Shown piece after piece: positions 9,386 through 19,648 of a DNA stretch of 64,000 bases. Made by a program: the position numbers and the translations under genes. Each line of letters opens with the position of its first letter. The stretch's first letter is position 1. The DNA is from CALJFL01 sp039964455 (GTDB lineage Bacteria; Pseudomonadota; Gammaproteobacteria; Pseudomonadales; Halieaceae), in the NCBI GenBank assembly GCA_039964455.1, contig JBDVXK010000025.1, positions 213,909 through 277,908 on the forward strand, written 5' to 3'. The notes below the pieces were generated by a model. It ran no database searches. It was not told where the DNA came from and worked only from the letters and a program-made list of their open reading frames with translations.

Positions 9386-10531
9386 CTAGAAGGCGTCGAT
9401 TCCGGTCAGAGAACGACCGATCGCCAGCTTCTGTATTTCGTTAGTACCCTCAGTCACCATAAAAGGACGCACCGAGCGGTACATATACTCGATCGGAAAC
9501 TCGCGAGTGATGCCATTGCCACCATGAATTTGCATGGCTTCGGCTACGACTTCACAGGCCAGCTCGGTACCAAACCACTTAGACATCGCGCTGAAGACGT
9601 CAGAGCGTTCATTATTGTCGATCGCGCTAAGGGCCCTGTAGGACATCAGCTTACCTGCCTGCACCTTTGTTGCCATCTCTCCTAGCTTGGCTGAAATTAG
9701 CTGGTGACCAGCAATAGGCTTACCAAACTGCTCGCGATCCTTGGCATAAGTCACAGCTTCTTCAAGGGCGGCCTCGGCAATAGCCAATGCCATCAGGCCC
9801 ACTACCGGCCTGGAGCTGCTCAGCAGGGTCAACAGTGCCTTCATGGCCTTCCCCGGCTCCACCATCAGGTTAGAGGCTGGCACACGCACATCCTGGAAAA
9901 ATACCTGGGCAGTGGACTGACTGTTCAAACCCATCTTTTCGATATTGCTTGTCTCATAGCCGTGGGCGCGGTCTACCAGAATCAAGCCAAGCCCGCCTAC
10001 GGGGTCCTCATTAAAACGGGCCAACAAGAAAATAAAATCTGAGTACCCGCCACTGGATATCCACATCTTCTCACCGTTGATCACGTACTGATCGCCATCG
10101 AGCTTCGCACGGCAATTCACGGCGGTTACCTGCGAGCCCGCACCTGGCTCGGACATACCCACGCAACCCAACTTATCGCCAGCAATTACTGGATCAACGT
10201 ATTGGTCACGCAGATGTGCGGGCACCAGCGGGAGCAACTTACCCACCGTCATCTGGATCAGGCTGGTGATAGCGATATCCGGCGACACTTTAGCCACCTC
10301 AAACTGCAACAACCCCATAGTGAGCGCATCAAGACCCAGGCCGCCCAGCTCTTTCGATGCAACACCCACCCCTACACCGAAGTCCAGAAGGCCTTTCTGA
10401 ATTTCACGCATCTTCTCAGTGGGAATCAGCTGGTCGCGATATTCCTCCGCCAAGGGCTTGAGTTCATTCCGGGCGTACTTGCCCAGTGAATCGACGATCA
10501 TTTGTTGCTCTTCGGTGAGCGAGAAATCCAT
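9386..10531 (-). CDS. Acyl-CoA dehydrogenase
   Basis: Canonical acyl-CoA dehydrogenase of 381 aa. The flavin-binding motif CVGMSEPGAGSQVTA and the WISSGG motif are present, and the C-terminal VTEGTNEIQ places the catalytic glutamate at about E361. It is the first gene of the operon reading down to 5317, with an AGAGG ribosome site 5 bases before the ATG. The transcript must start between the two terminator hairpins of the upstream TonB receptor and this start. The substrate is probably a medium, branched or long acyl-CoA. Confidence 0.92.
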   Translation of the reverse strand: MDFSLTEEQQMIVDSLGKYARNELKPLAEEYRDQLIPTEKMREIQKGLLDFGVGVGVASKELGGLGLDALTMGLLQFEVAKVSPDIAITSLIQMTVGKLLPLVPAHLRDQYVDPVIAGDKLGCVGMSEPGAGSQVTAVNCRAKLDGDQYVINGEKMWISSGGYSDFIFLLARFNEDPVGGLGLILVDRAHGYETSNIEKMGLNSQSTAQVFFQDVRVPASNLMVEPGKAMKALLTLLSSSRPVVGLMALAIAEAALEEAVTYAKDREQFGKPIAGHQLISAKLGEMATKVQAGKLMSYRALSAIDNNERSDVFSAMSKWFGTELACEVVAEAMQIHGGNGITREFPIEYMYRSVRPFMVTEGTNEIQKLAIGRSLTGIDAF

Positions 10532-10626
10532 ATTTGCCTCTCTGTTACAAGCAGCGTCACTGACTTAGCTGCATATTATTTCCTGTAAGGTAAGTAACCC
10601 ACGGTTGTAGGGACGATTACCAAGAC

Positions 10627-10660
10627 AAAAAAAAGGCATCTGGAAACTCCGAATGCCTTT
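10627..10660 (-). terminator. Rho-independent terminator of the TonB-receptor gene
   Basis: AAAGGCAT (10632-10639) pairs with ATGCCTTT (10653-10660), with an inner GGA/TCC pairing. On the minus strand the stem is followed by a T tract. It lies downstream of the TonB receptor stop. Confidence 0.75.
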
Positions 10661-10667
10661 CAGATTT

Positions 10668-10689
10668 AAAAGGGGCAGCAATATGCCCC
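10668..10689 (-). terminator. Second terminator-like hairpin
   Basis: GGGGCA (10672-10677) pairs with TGCCCC (10684-10689) around a 6-base loop, followed on the minus strand by TTTT. It lies immediately after the receptor stop and in tandem with the stronger hairpin at 10627-10660. Confidence 0.55.
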
Positions 10690-10698
10690 GTTTGGCGC

Positions 10699-13134
10699 CT
10701 AAAATCGATAAACACCTTGCAGAGATACTGTACGAGGCATAGTCGGATAAACCAGATCGTTACCAAACAACGGCTGTCCGCCTACCCAAACCTCTTCTTC
10801 AGTGAGGTTTTGCCCTATAACAGTGAGGCTCCACTTGTCATCGCTGGCAGCAACGCCAACTCGACCAGACAGACGAGTCCAGGAATCCTGTTCCAACGTC
10901 GGCTCAAGCGAACCTTGAGTGGTATAGCCGTCGCTGAAAGCGACCGTCAGATTGGCGATAAAGTTCATGCTCGCGCCCATGGGGAACGTAAGATCAGCAT
11001 ACACGCTGCCACTGTAATCGGCGGCAAAAGGCAGTGATTCACCTTTCAGATCACAACCGACTCCGCTAGCGGACACCTTGGTAGACTGAGACCGGTTGCA
11101 GTCGGCATTATCATACTTGTCATACTCAGCATCCAGCCAGGCGACGTTACCGCCGAATAACAACCAGTCCGTGACCGCCATCCGACCGTCAATCTCTATA
11201 CCTTCACTGGTTGCTTCTCCGGCGTTACCAATATTCGTCACAATCCCACCCGTACTCACCTGACTGGTCTTGACCTGCAGATCCTCGTAGGTGGTGCTGA
11301 ACGCAACGACATTAAGTTCGGCGCTTCCATCGAGGAAAAGGCCTTTCATGCCAATCTCAAAGGACTCGGCAGTTTCATCGTCATAAATAAGGCCATCGGC
11401 AGAAACAGAACCAGACGTAGCCACGCCCCCCGCCTTAGCACTTTCGGCGTATCTGGCGAAAAGCATAATATCGTCAGTGATATCCCACTCAACCATGAGT
11501 TCAGGCATGGTGTTATCCGACGACACCGTACCACTTGTTGAACCCACCGCAGCTCCGGTAGCGTTAATAACTGAAAACCCCAGGGCAGGACCGATACTGC
11601 CATCCGGATTCTTCAGATAGACGCTAGAATTAGGCGTTGACCCCCGACGATCGTAATCCTTCTCCTCGTCCGAATAGCGCACTCCACCGGTGACTCGAAC
11701 AGCATCTGAAATATTCCAGGTCATGGATACGAAAGGCGACAGCAGTTCAGTGTCCTGCTCAAAGTCAGCTCCCAGAAGCTCATAAACTGGTGGAAGACCA
11801 AACGCATCAAGCACTACGGCTTCTGGCAAACCGAGGAAAATACCGAAGAACTTTCCAACATCGATAGTATTTGGCTGATCTGTATAAAGAGTCGCGTCGT
11901 GGTAATAGACTCCCGCGATCCATTCTATGGTGTTACCGATGGGAGAGGCTATGCGCAGTTCTGCACTGGTTTGATCGTACTCCTCGTAGTTCGTACCGAA
12001 GTAAATAGATTCCGCGGTGCCCCCAATATTTACAGCTGCATCATACTCGTAGTCGGAATAACCAAACAGACCCGTCAGCGTGTACTCTCCCAGCGCCCAG
12101 TCAAGAGACAGGCTTATATTATCGATTTCCTGGTCAGCGCCCAGCTTGTCACGATAGTTTCCACCACCTTGAATGGGGTCGTAAAGTTCTCTCATGAACA
12201 GGTCCTGAGCGTGGAACCCTTTATAATCAAATTTGTTGTTTTCACCGCCCGTGTCGTAAAGCGGTAACCCAGCGCCCCCTGCTATCGCATTCCACTGAGC
12301 GACCCTCGCATCAAACCCACCGGGTGCACCGGCGTCAAAGTCTCCCGGAAGATTAAGCTCACCGTTAACCAGTTCCGTTGTTTGACCTTCTTGGCTGGCA
12401 TCGTTGTGCTCCCAGCGAAATTTTGCGACCAGATTGTCTGTAGGTTCCCAAACAAGGCTTAAGCGAGCAATATCGTGCTCTGATTCGCCGGAATCACCGG
12501 CGATCGGATTATCCAACCACCCATCACCGCTATCTTTGGTTTCCAGCGCAAGACGCCAGCCAAGGCTATCGCCAAGAGAGCCTCCCGCTACACCGCGAAT
12601 CATATAGCCGCTGTATTCGGCTTCATACTCACCCGTGAGAGTCAGCTCAAACTCGTCCCCCGGGTTGTTTGTAGCACCGTGAATGCTAATTGCACCCGCG
12701 GTTGAGTTGAGTCCAAACAGTACTGCCTGCGGGCCGCGCAAGACCTCTACACGGTCTACATCAAAAAACGGCGAGCGAGTTTGCCTGTTACGGGGCATAT
12801 AGATCCCGTCTTTAAAGGTGGCCACTGGGGTTTCAAAGCCCCGATCTTCACCTGAGCCTATACCGCGCATGGTAATAGAACTGACTGTCAAGGAATCACC
12901 AACGGTAAAATTCGGTACCGTGGACGCCATATCGCTAAGGTTGTCTATCCCCATATTATTTAACGTCTCACCGGTTATGGCCTGCACAGACATGGGAATG
13001 TCCTGTGTGCTTTCAACACGCTTGGTAGCGGTAACCAAAACCTCTTCCAACTGCTGCGCTGCGGCGAAACTGGGGAGTGTGAGTGTTACTGCCGTGGCCA
13101 ATAGCGTACGGCTAAACGGGTATCTGAGTTTCAT
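10699..13134 (-). CDS. TonB-dependent outer-membrane receptor
   Basis: Outer-membrane beta-barrel of 811 aa that imports a large or scarce ligand using the TonB/ExbBD proton-motive system. The cleavable signal peptide ends at a typical AAA-QQ site near residue 26. It is followed by a TonB-box-like EEVLVTATKR, a plug domain (about 45-155, with VEVLRGPQAVLFG) and the barrel, ending in the aromatic residue of VYRF. AAAGGA precedes the ATG. There is no FecR-type N-terminal extension. Such receptors in related bacteria serve hydrophobic carbon sources as well as siderophores; the surrounding acyl-CoA genes favour a carbon source, but the ligand is not deducible. Confidence 0.92.
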   Translation of the reverse strand: MKLRYPFSRTLLATAVTLTLPSFAAAQQLEEVLVTATKRVESTQDIPMSVQAITGETLNNMGIDNLSDMASTVPNFTVGDSLTVSSITMRGIGSGEDRGFETPVATFKDGIYMPRNRQTRSPFFDVDRVEVLRGPQAVLFGLNSTAGAISIHGATNNPGDEFELTLTGEYEAEYSGYMIRGVAGGSLGDSLGWRLALETKDSGDGWLDNPIAGDSGESEHDIARLSLVWEPTDNLVAKFRWEHNDASQEGQTTELVNGELNLPGDFDAGAPGGFDARVAQWNAIAGGAGLPLYDTGGENNKFDYKGFHAQDLFMRELYDPIQGGGNYRDKLGADQEIDNISLSLDWALGEYTLTGLFGYSDYEYDAAVNIGGTAESIYFGTNYEEYDQTSAELRIASPIGNTIEWIAGVYYHDATLYTDQPNTIDVGKFFGIFLGLPEAVVLDAFGLPPVYELLGADFEQDTELLSPFVSMTWNISDAVRVTGGVRYSDEEKDYDRRGSTPNSSVYLKNPDGSIGPALGFSVINATGAAVGSTSGTVSSDNTMPELMVEWDITDDIMLFARYAESAKAGGVATSGSVSADGLIYDDETAESFEIGMKGLFLDGSAELNVVAFSTTYEDLQVKTSQVSTGGIVTNIGNAGEATSEGIEIDGRMAVTDWLLFGGNVAWLDAEYDKYDNADCNRSQSTKVSASGVGCDLKGESLPFAADYSGSVYADLTFPMGASMNFIANLTVAFSDGYTTQGSLEPTLEQDSWTRLSGRVGVAASDDKWSLTVIGQNLTEEEVWVGGQPLFGNDLVYPTMPRTVSLQGVYRF

Positions 13135-13423
13135 GTTATCGATCCTTTGAGTGATGAGCGTGACTCGTATTATTAGATTGCCGCCGAGCTATTCGGCTCT
13201 GGTGACCCTAATCTACGACGCCTGATGGCCATGAAACATGTCAATTCGTGCAAGAGAAAAGTCACAAGACGATAAATTGGGAGAACTGGACGCCAGAGAT
13301 TGTGAGATCGCCCCTCTCTAAACCGGCAGAAACACTGCAAATTGCAGCAAATCACGCCCCTAGATCGCTATTTGGCGGCCAATGAAGCCACTGCCGGCAC
13401 CACCCGCCCCCCAGAAGGTAAAA

Positions 13424-14485
13424 TCACTCGTCCCAGGCGGGCTCTGGACGGGTGACACTAAACCTTGGCGCCGGCTGCGGGTGCCACTGACCGTCAACCT
13501 CCACATAGGCGTTTCTGGCGCGATTGTGCGGGTGATCCTGCACCTCCCCATAGGTAAGTACTGGCGCGAAGCAGGCATCTGTGCCCTCCAGCAGTTCACA
13601 CCATTGTTGGCGTGACTGACTCGAAAACAGCTTCTGTAATTGCTCGATTTGTTGCGGCCACAGCCCCCTATCCCACTGGTCATGATTGCTGAACAGTGGA
13701 TGCTCCCCAAGGCCCAGCTTGTCTAACAGCACCGCATAGAACCTGGCCTCTACCGGGCACAGTGTCACGTAGCCGTCATCCGCACACCGGTAACTGCGAT
13801 TCCACGGCGCAGCTCCATCCATCCACTGCCCGCCTCTCTGGTCACTAATATGACCCGCCTGGTAAAAGCTTCGGGCAAAACTCGACAGATATGCCAAGCC
13901 GTCTACAATCGCCGCATCCACCACCTGCCCTTGCCCCGTACGTTCTGCATGTAATAGTGCAGAGCTGATTCCCCAGGCCATCATCGCTGTACCGCCAGCA
14001 CAATCACCCAATAGCGTCGGTGGTGCCTGGGGTGGACTCCCGGACTCCCCAGAATGATATAGCGCGCCAGTCAGGGATATATAGTTGGGATCATGGCCGG
14101 CAACCTGAGCGAGCGGCCCTTCCTGACCCCACCCCGTTAAACGGCCGAAGACCAGCCGTGGATTGCGCTGCAGGCAAACCTCAGGGCCCAGACCCAGCTT
14201 TTCCATTACTCCGGGGCGAAAGCCCTCAATAAGTACATCTGCCCCGTCAATCAGCTCTAACAAAGAAGCAATATCGTCGGGGTCTTTAAGATCAAGGGCG
14301 ATAGAACTCTTGCCGCGCTTCATCATGTCTCGCTTTGAAACATGGAGGCTGGACTCTGCACTTGCCCCGCTTTTACGCTCCACCAGGCACACCTCTGCTC
14401 CCATATCCGACATCATCATGCCGCACATGGGCACAGGGCCAATACCTGCCATCTCGATCACTTTGATGCCCACCAAAGGCCCCAT
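13424..14485 (-). CDS. Family III CoA-transferase (CaiB/BaiF; alpha-methylacyl-CoA racemase-like)
   Basis: Protein of 353 aa in the CaiB/BaiF superfamily, which either moves CoA between carboxylic acids or epimerises 2-methylacyl-CoA. The N-terminal GIKVIEMAGIGPVPMCGMM resembles alpha-methylacyl-CoA racemase, followed by the LDLKDPDD segment and VVDAAIVDGL, where the catalytic Asp of the family normally lies. The ATG at 14485 is preferred; a GTG just before it is also possible, both behind GGAG. It precedes the TonB receptor on the same strand. A racemase role would fit catabolism of branched or steroid side chains, where 2-methyl stereochemistry must be inverted. Confidence 0.87.
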   Translation of the reverse strand: MGPLVGIKVIEMAGIGPVPMCGMMMSDMGAEVCLVERKSGASAESSLHVSKRDMMKRGKSSIALDLKDPDDIASLLELIDGADVLIEGFRPGVMEKLGLGPEVCLQRNPRLVFGRLTGWGQEGPLAQVAGHDPNYISLTGALYHSGESGSPPQAPPTLLGDCAGGTAMMAWGISSALLHAERTGQGQVVDAAIVDGLAYLSSFARSFYQAGHISDQRGGQWMDGAAPWNRSYRCADDGYVTLCPVEARFYAVLLDKLGLGEHPLFSNHDQWDRGLWPQQIEQLQKLFSSQSRQQWCELLEGTDACFAPVLTYGEVQDHPHNRARNAYVEVDGQWHPQPAPRFSVTRPEPAWDE

Positions 14486-14703
14486 CACCGTATCTCCAAT
14501 CGTTATCCGCTCAGTTGATGCAAACAGACTAGCACCGAACTATGTGCAAGCTGTGTCCTTTCGGGCAAGGTCACCTTCAACGCCTGGCCCTGTTAAAAAG
14601 AGTCTATCGGATGATCACCCCTTTGCCCGATTTGATATGAGCAGAAACCAAAGCCGTTGCTACTGTTAGCGACCATAACCGATATCACGCCGGAAACAGA
14701 GAT

Positions 14704-17700
14704 ATGGCCAAGCACAAGGTGACCCTGAAGGATCGATTTACCCAACACGAGGGTCGTATACATCTGCGCGGCAGTCAGGCCATGGTGCGCCTGATGATGG
14801 TGCAGCGGCTTCGAGATGAAGCAGCCGGGCTTAATACCGCCGGTTTCGTGTCAGGCTACCGCGGGTCGCCCATGACCGCCATAGATGAAGAGCTCTGGCG
14901 AGTCGAAGACCTCCTTGAGAAGCACCACACCAAGTTTTGGCCGGGCACCAATGAACATTTGGCCATGACGGCCGTCTGGGGCACCCAACAGGCGCACTAC
15001 TACAACGACAGTAACTACGATGGCGTCTATTCCTTCTGGTACGGTAAAGGCCCGGGCCTCGATCAGGCGATGGACGCCTTGCGCCAGGGTAACTGGCACG
15101 GAGCCGCAAAAAACGGTGGGGTCTTAATCGCTGCCGGCGACGATCACAACATGACCTCCACTATCAACGGCTATTCTTCTGAGTTACTTTTTGAAGACTT
15201 GTTCATGCCCGTTCTCTATCCGGCGGATATTCAGGAAGTATTGGATATGGGTCTGTACGGGATTGCCCTATCTCGTTTTTGTGGCGCCTGGGTCGGGTAT
15301 AAATTACTACCGGAAACCATTGAGACATCTGCCTCTATTGATGGCGATATCAGTCGCGTAAAGATTGTTACACCCGATTTCGAATTCCCACCAGAAGGGG
15401 TGAACTCTTTTCTACAGGACTCGGTTTATATACAGGAAGCGCGTATACGCAACTTCCGACTTCCGGCAGCGCTGGCCTTTGCTCGCGCTAACAAACTCAA
15501 CTACGTCAGTCACCCATCAGACAACCCGCGCATTGGCATCGTTACCATGGGCAAAAGCTGGCGTGATGTGCGCCAGGCCCTCGTAGACCTGGGCATTAGC
15601 GAACAGCAGGCTGCAGACCTGGGTATTACCATTCTTAAGGTCGGCATGCCCTTTCCCGCTGACCTGGAAACCTATGCTGAGTTCGCTCGCGGCCTGGAAG
15701 AAGTACTGGTGGTCGAAGAAAAGCGCGACCTGCTCGAAGACGGCATGCGCAAGGCCTGTTACGACCTTCCCGCGGATCTGCGCCCACGAATTGTTGGTCG
15801 TAAAGACGAAAAAGGTGCACCGCTACTCGATAACAGCAAAACCATTTCTGCCGATGAAATCGCCCTGGCTATTGCCAGTCGCATTCATGGGTTTCACCAG
15901 AGTGAGTGGATGCAAGCTCGGGTAAACCGACTGGGAAGCTTCACGGAACGTTCGGCTGGATTGCCGGCCTTGAATATGCAGCGTACACCCTACTTCTGTT
16001 CAGGATGTCCACACAACACATCTACCCGAATTCCCGATGGCAGCCGTGGTGTCGGCGGCGTGGGCTGCCACTATATGGTCACCTGGATGGATCGGGAAAC
16101 TTACACCTTCTGCCAGATGGGTGGCGAGGGTGTCGCATGGATTGGGCAGCAGCCCTTCGTAAAAACCGATCACGTCTTTCAAAACCTTGGCGACGGCACC
16201 TACTTTCACTCGGGTTCCCACGCCATCAGGGCTGCTGTGGCGGCTGGCATCAACATCACCTATAAAATTCTCTACAACGATGCCGTTGCGATGACCGGCG
16301 GCCAACCCGTGGACGGCACGCTGAAGGTAGATCAAATCAGCAGGCAGGTGCGCAATGAAGGCATCCAGCGTATCGCAGTGGTGACAGATGAGCCCGAAAA
16401 ATATAACTCCGGTATAAGCTTCGCCGGCGGAACCACCGTTCATCACCGCAAGGAACTGGATGAGGTACAGCGAGAGCTGCGCGAAGTAAAGGGCGTCTCA
16501 GTGCTTATCTACGACCAAACCTGCGCCTCTGAGAAACGCCGCCGGCGCAAGCGCGGCAAGTTCCCCGATCCCGCCAAACGTTATTTCATCAACGACCGTG
16601 TGTGTGAAGGCTGTGGTGATTGTGGTGTTCAATCCAACTGCGTATCGATACAACCACTGGAAACTGACTTTGGCCGCAAACGAAAAATCGACCAGTCTTC
16701 CTGTAACAAGGATTACTCCTGTGTCGAGGGATTCTGTCCCAGCTTCGTAACCATCCAGGGAGGTCAGGTACGCAAGGCTTCCCGCGTGGCCACTGATAAA
16801 ATGGCGCCCAGGGCTGATGAGATTCCTGAGCCTACTTTTCCGGAGCTACCCGAAAACGGCAGTTACAGCTTGATGGTGACGGGTGTCGGTGGCACGGGCG
16901 TGGTAACAATCGGTGCATTGCTGGGCATGGCCGCCCATATCGAAGACATGGGCGTGTGCATTGTCGACCAGTTGGGTTTCGCCCAAAAAGGCGGGTCAGT
17001 AGTCACACATGTACGCCTGGCAAAAGATCAGGATCAAATCCACGCTTCCCGAGTGAACAGTGGGATGGCGGATGCATTCCTGGCCTGCGACATGCTAGTC
17101 GCCGGCAGCGACAAAGTACTGGACTCACTGGATCCATCGAGAACAAAGGCCATCGTTAACACAGAGAAAAACTATACCGGTGACTTCACTCGCGACACCG
17201 AGCTAGCGTATCCCGCAGAAACTCTGGTAACCCGGCTGGAGGCCACTACCAGCGAAGCCGATCGTCAGATGTTTAATGCCTCACAAGTGGCCGTAAAGTT
17301 ACTTGGCGATTCACTGGGCGCCAACCTCATGTTGACTGGCTTCGCATGGCAGCGAGGAATGATTCCTATAAGGAAAGAAGCCATTCTGGAAGCCATTGAG
17401 CTAAACGGCGTGGCCATCGACTGGAACAAGGAGGCCTTCGACTGGGGCCGCCGTCTGGCACACCAGCCAGAACTGATTAACAAGATCCTCAGGCCGGAAG
17501 ACACCGTCCAACCACTAATATTCACTCCCACCACCGCGGCAGATTGGGTAGCGAAGTACAGCGACGAACTCACCGCATACCAGAATGAGAATTACGCCGC
17601 ACGCTACCGCAGTTTTACAGACAAGGTTATGGCGGCAGAAAACAATGCCGTTCCCGGAAAAGGCGAACTGGCCACTGCAGTGGCCAAAGCGGCCTATAAA

Positions 17701-18186
17701 CTCATGGCCTACAAGGACGAATACGAGGTCGCGAGGCTTTATTCTGCGCCCGAGTTCTTACAGAAGCTGCAAGAACAGTTCGAAGGTGACTACACGTTGG
17801 AGTTCAACCTGGCGCCACCGATTATTGCGCCCAAGGACAAGAGCACAGGTAAGCCGACGAAAATTCAGTTTGGACCCTGGATGCTCAAATCGTTCGGCCT
17901 GCTGGCGAAGTTCAAATTTTTGCGCGGCACCAAGCTAGATCCTTTTGGTTATTTTGCCGAGCGAAAGATGGAGCGTGACTTGATCGAAAAATACTTTGCT
18001 ACTGTGGAAACACTACTGGCCGACCTGAACGCCGAAAATCACGCGCTCGCCTTACAGATTGCTGAGTTGCCCATGACCATTCGCGGCTACGGGCATGTGA
18101 AACATGACAACGTACAGAAAGCCCATGCGGAGCTGGAGAAGCTAATGGCCATGTGGCCTAATCTCAAATGGCAGGAAGCCGCGTAG
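14704..18186 (+). CDS. Indolepyruvate ferredoxin oxidoreductase, fused alpha-beta type
   Basis: A 1160-aa 2-oxoacid:ferredoxin oxidoreductase that decarboxylates aryl or branched 2-oxo acids to acyl-CoA. The N-terminal pyrimidine-type domain has the GFVSGYRGSPM motif, and a central TPP-binding region (CSGCPHN, GIGC-like GVGCHYM) follows. A ferredoxin-like cysteine set lies at about 634-680 (VCEGCGDC, then SCNKDYSC and GFCPSF). The C-terminal gamma-like domain contains VTGVGGTGVVTIGALL. The single-chain architecture is that of proteobacterial IORs, which work in aerobes. A second copy lies at 52285-55791. It is divergent from the CoA-transferase and convergent with a DadA-like gene. Confidence 0.92.
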   Translation: MAKHKVTLKDRFTQHEGRIHLRGSQAMVRLMMVQRLRDEAAGLNTAGFVSGYRGSPMTAIDEELWRVEDLLEKHHTKFWPGTNEHLAMTAVWGTQQAHYYNDSNYDGVYSFWYGKGPGLDQAMDALRQGNWHGAAKNGGVLIAAGDDHNMTSTINGYSSELLFEDLFMPVLYPADIQEVLDMGLYGIALSRFCGAWVGYKLLPETIETSASIDGDISRVKIVTPDFEFPPEGVNSFLQDSVYIQEARIRNFRLPAALAFARANKLNYVSHPSDNPRIGIVTMGKSWRDVRQALVDLGISEQQAADLGITILKVGMPFPADLETYAEFARGLEEVLVVEEKRDLLEDGMRKACYDLPADLRPRIVGRKDEKGAPLLDNSKTISADEIALAIASRIHGFHQSEWMQARVNRLGSFTERSAGLPALNMQRTPYFCSGCPHNTSTRIPDGSRGVGGVGCHYMVTWMDRETYTFCQMGGEGVAWIGQQPFVKTDHVFQNLGDGTYFHSGSHAIRAAVAAGINITYKILYNDAVAMTGGQPVDGTLKVDQISRQVRNEGIQRIAVVTDEPEKYNSGISFAGGTTVHHRKELDEVQRELREVKGVSVLIYDQTCASEKRRRRKRGKFPDPAKRYFINDRVCEGCGDCGVQSNCVSIQPLETDFGRKRKIDQSSCNKDYSCVEGFCPSFVTIQGGQVRKASRVATDKMAPRADEIPEPTFPELPENGSYSLMVTGVGGTGVVTIGALLGMAAHIEDMGVCIVDQLGFAQKGGSVVTHVRLAKDQDQIHASRVNSGMADAFLACDMLVAGSDKVLDSLDPSRTKAIVNTEKNYTGDFTRDTELAYPAETLVTRLEATTSEADRQMFNASQVAVKLLGDSLGANLMLTGFAWQRGMIPIRKEAILEAIELNGVAIDWNKEAFDWGRRLAHQPELINKILRPEDTVQPLIFTPTTAADWVAKYSDELTAYQNENYAARYRSFTDKVMAAENNAVPGKGELATAVAKAAYKLMAYKDEYEVARLYSAPEFLQKLQEQFEGDYTLEFNLAPPIIAPKDKSTGKPTKIQFGPWMLKSFGLLAKFKFLRGTKLDPFGYFAERKMERDLIEKYFATVETLLADLNAENHALALQIAELPMTIRGYGHVKHDNVQKAHAELEKLMAMWPNLKWQEAA

Positions 18187-18225
18187 AGCGACAATATACT
18201 CGACTTCCTCCGCCCCTTGTCTCCA

Positions 18226-19485
18226 CTACCTGTTCAAGCGGAAAGGCGCCGGGTCGATAGCAGGCGTAGTGCCGGCAATAATATCCGCCAGTAAATGCCC
18301 TGCTCCCATACCCTGGGTCCAGCCCAGGTGGCCCAGCCCGCCATTGACGAATAGATTTTCGACACCCGTCGCTCCGATAAACGGCTTCCCATCAAAAGTA
18401 ACGGGGCGCCTACCTGCCCAGGTTTTTTGCTGGTCACGTTTGAGGTAAGGCACAAGATGCGGCAGTGTCTTTTCAACATTGCCATAAGACCGCTCTAAAT
18501 AGCGTTGATGGAATACGGTATCCATTCCTGCAAACTCTGCCCCGCCGCCAATACGCAAGGTATTGTCATGATGTAGGGGAATGATGCCAATGTGCAGACC
18601 AACATCAAGCATAATAGTTTTTGGCAGTTCGGCGTCCACAGGCACGGTGATCGCGTAACCCTTGACCGGTCTAATCGGCAGCTTCTGTCCCGCCGTTCGC
18701 ATGGCCATAGGAGCATGGTTTCCCATGGCGACAATAACACGGTCGGCTTTCACTTCTCCCTGATTAGTAAGCGCACCAACGGCGCGCCCCTTTTCCACCA
18801 GTATCTTTTCAACCACAACACCGGTGCGTACAACAGCGCCACGGTCTACCAAAAGTTCGGCCAAATGTCGGCAGAACAAGGGGCACTCACCGCGGCTGCC
18901 GTCGGGATAAATTATACTGCCTACGAGGTCGTCGGCGCTGTGCTGGAGGTGTGGCTCCCGAGCCAGAGTGGCCGCCTTGTCCAGCAGCTGATACTCCAGT
19001 CCAAACTTGGCGTATTCAACATGTATGGCCAACGCATGATCGAGACTAGCCTGGTCACGAAATACTTGTAGCATGCCGTTATCCTGATACTTTATGTCCC
19101 AGTCATGCTCGCTGATCAACTGCTTGGTCTTTTCCTGTGAGTAGGTAGATAGGCGAAAATCTGCCTCGGAGGCACTCAAAAATCGTGCCTGGCTAGAGTT
19201 CCGAAGGAATTTCAGTCCCCAAAAGGCCAGAGAAGGCAACATTTTGGGATGGATACGAAGCATGGAGTCTTTGCCCCCGAAAAGGGCCGGGATCATAATT
19301 TTTGAAATCCCCGGCTGGTTCCACGGCTCGCACAGGGAGGCAGTCATCAGTCCTCCATTGCCAAGGCTGCTCTCCAGAGCCACACCCTCACGCGCCTCCA
19401 GAACTTCGACCTCGTCACCACGTTCCTGCTGAGCAATAGCGCTTGAAAGGCCGGCTATTCCAGCGCCAAGAATCAATGTCTTCAT
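18226..19485 (-). CDS. D-amino acid dehydrogenase-like FAD oxidoreductase (DadA family)
   Basis: FAD-dependent DAO-family oxidoreductase, 419 aa, expected to oxidise a D-amino acid to its 2-oxo acid and pass electrons to the respiratory chain. The dinucleotide motif GAGIAGLSSA is at the N-terminus, and the C-terminal GGLGHLGWTQGMGAG binds FAD, both typical of DadA small subunit. The ATG at 19485 starts directly at the Rossmann motif; an upstream frame to 19533 has no support. The next gene on this strand upstream is an exported D-aminoacylase-type enzyme that would release D-amino acids, and IOR is the neighbour that could consume the 2-oxo acid. Confidence 0.88.
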   Translation of the reverse strand: MKTLILGAGIAGLSSAIAQQERGDEVEVLEAREGVALESSLGNGGLMTASLCEPWNQPGISKIMIPALFGGKDSMLRIHPKMLPSLAFWGLKFLRNSSQARFLSASEADFRLSTYSQEKTKQLISEHDWDIKYQDNGMLQVFRDQASLDHALAIHVEYAKFGLEYQLLDKAATLAREPHLQHSADDLVGSIIYPDGSRGECPLFCRHLAELLVDRGAVVRTGVVVEKILVEKGRAVGALTNQGEVKADRVIVAMGNHAPMAMRTAGQKLPIRPVKGYAITVPVDAELPKTIMLDVGLHIGIIPLHHDNTLRIGGGAEFAGMDTVFHQRYLERSYGNVEKTLPHLVPYLKRDQQKTWAGRRPVTFDGKPFIGATGVENLFVNGGLGHLGWTQGMGAGHLLADIIAGTTPAIDPAPFRLNR

Positions 19486-19648
19486 GATGATAATCTCACT
19501 GTATTCGTGAGACATAGCATCACATGCTTCCACGAAAACCTGTTGTCCATAGGGGAAAATGTGGGGACGTTTGCCGGCTTACACGCCATTTCTACCCAGA
19601 ATATATTGGCAGCTTAAAGCTCGGCAGAGATGCATCCGCACTGCCACA

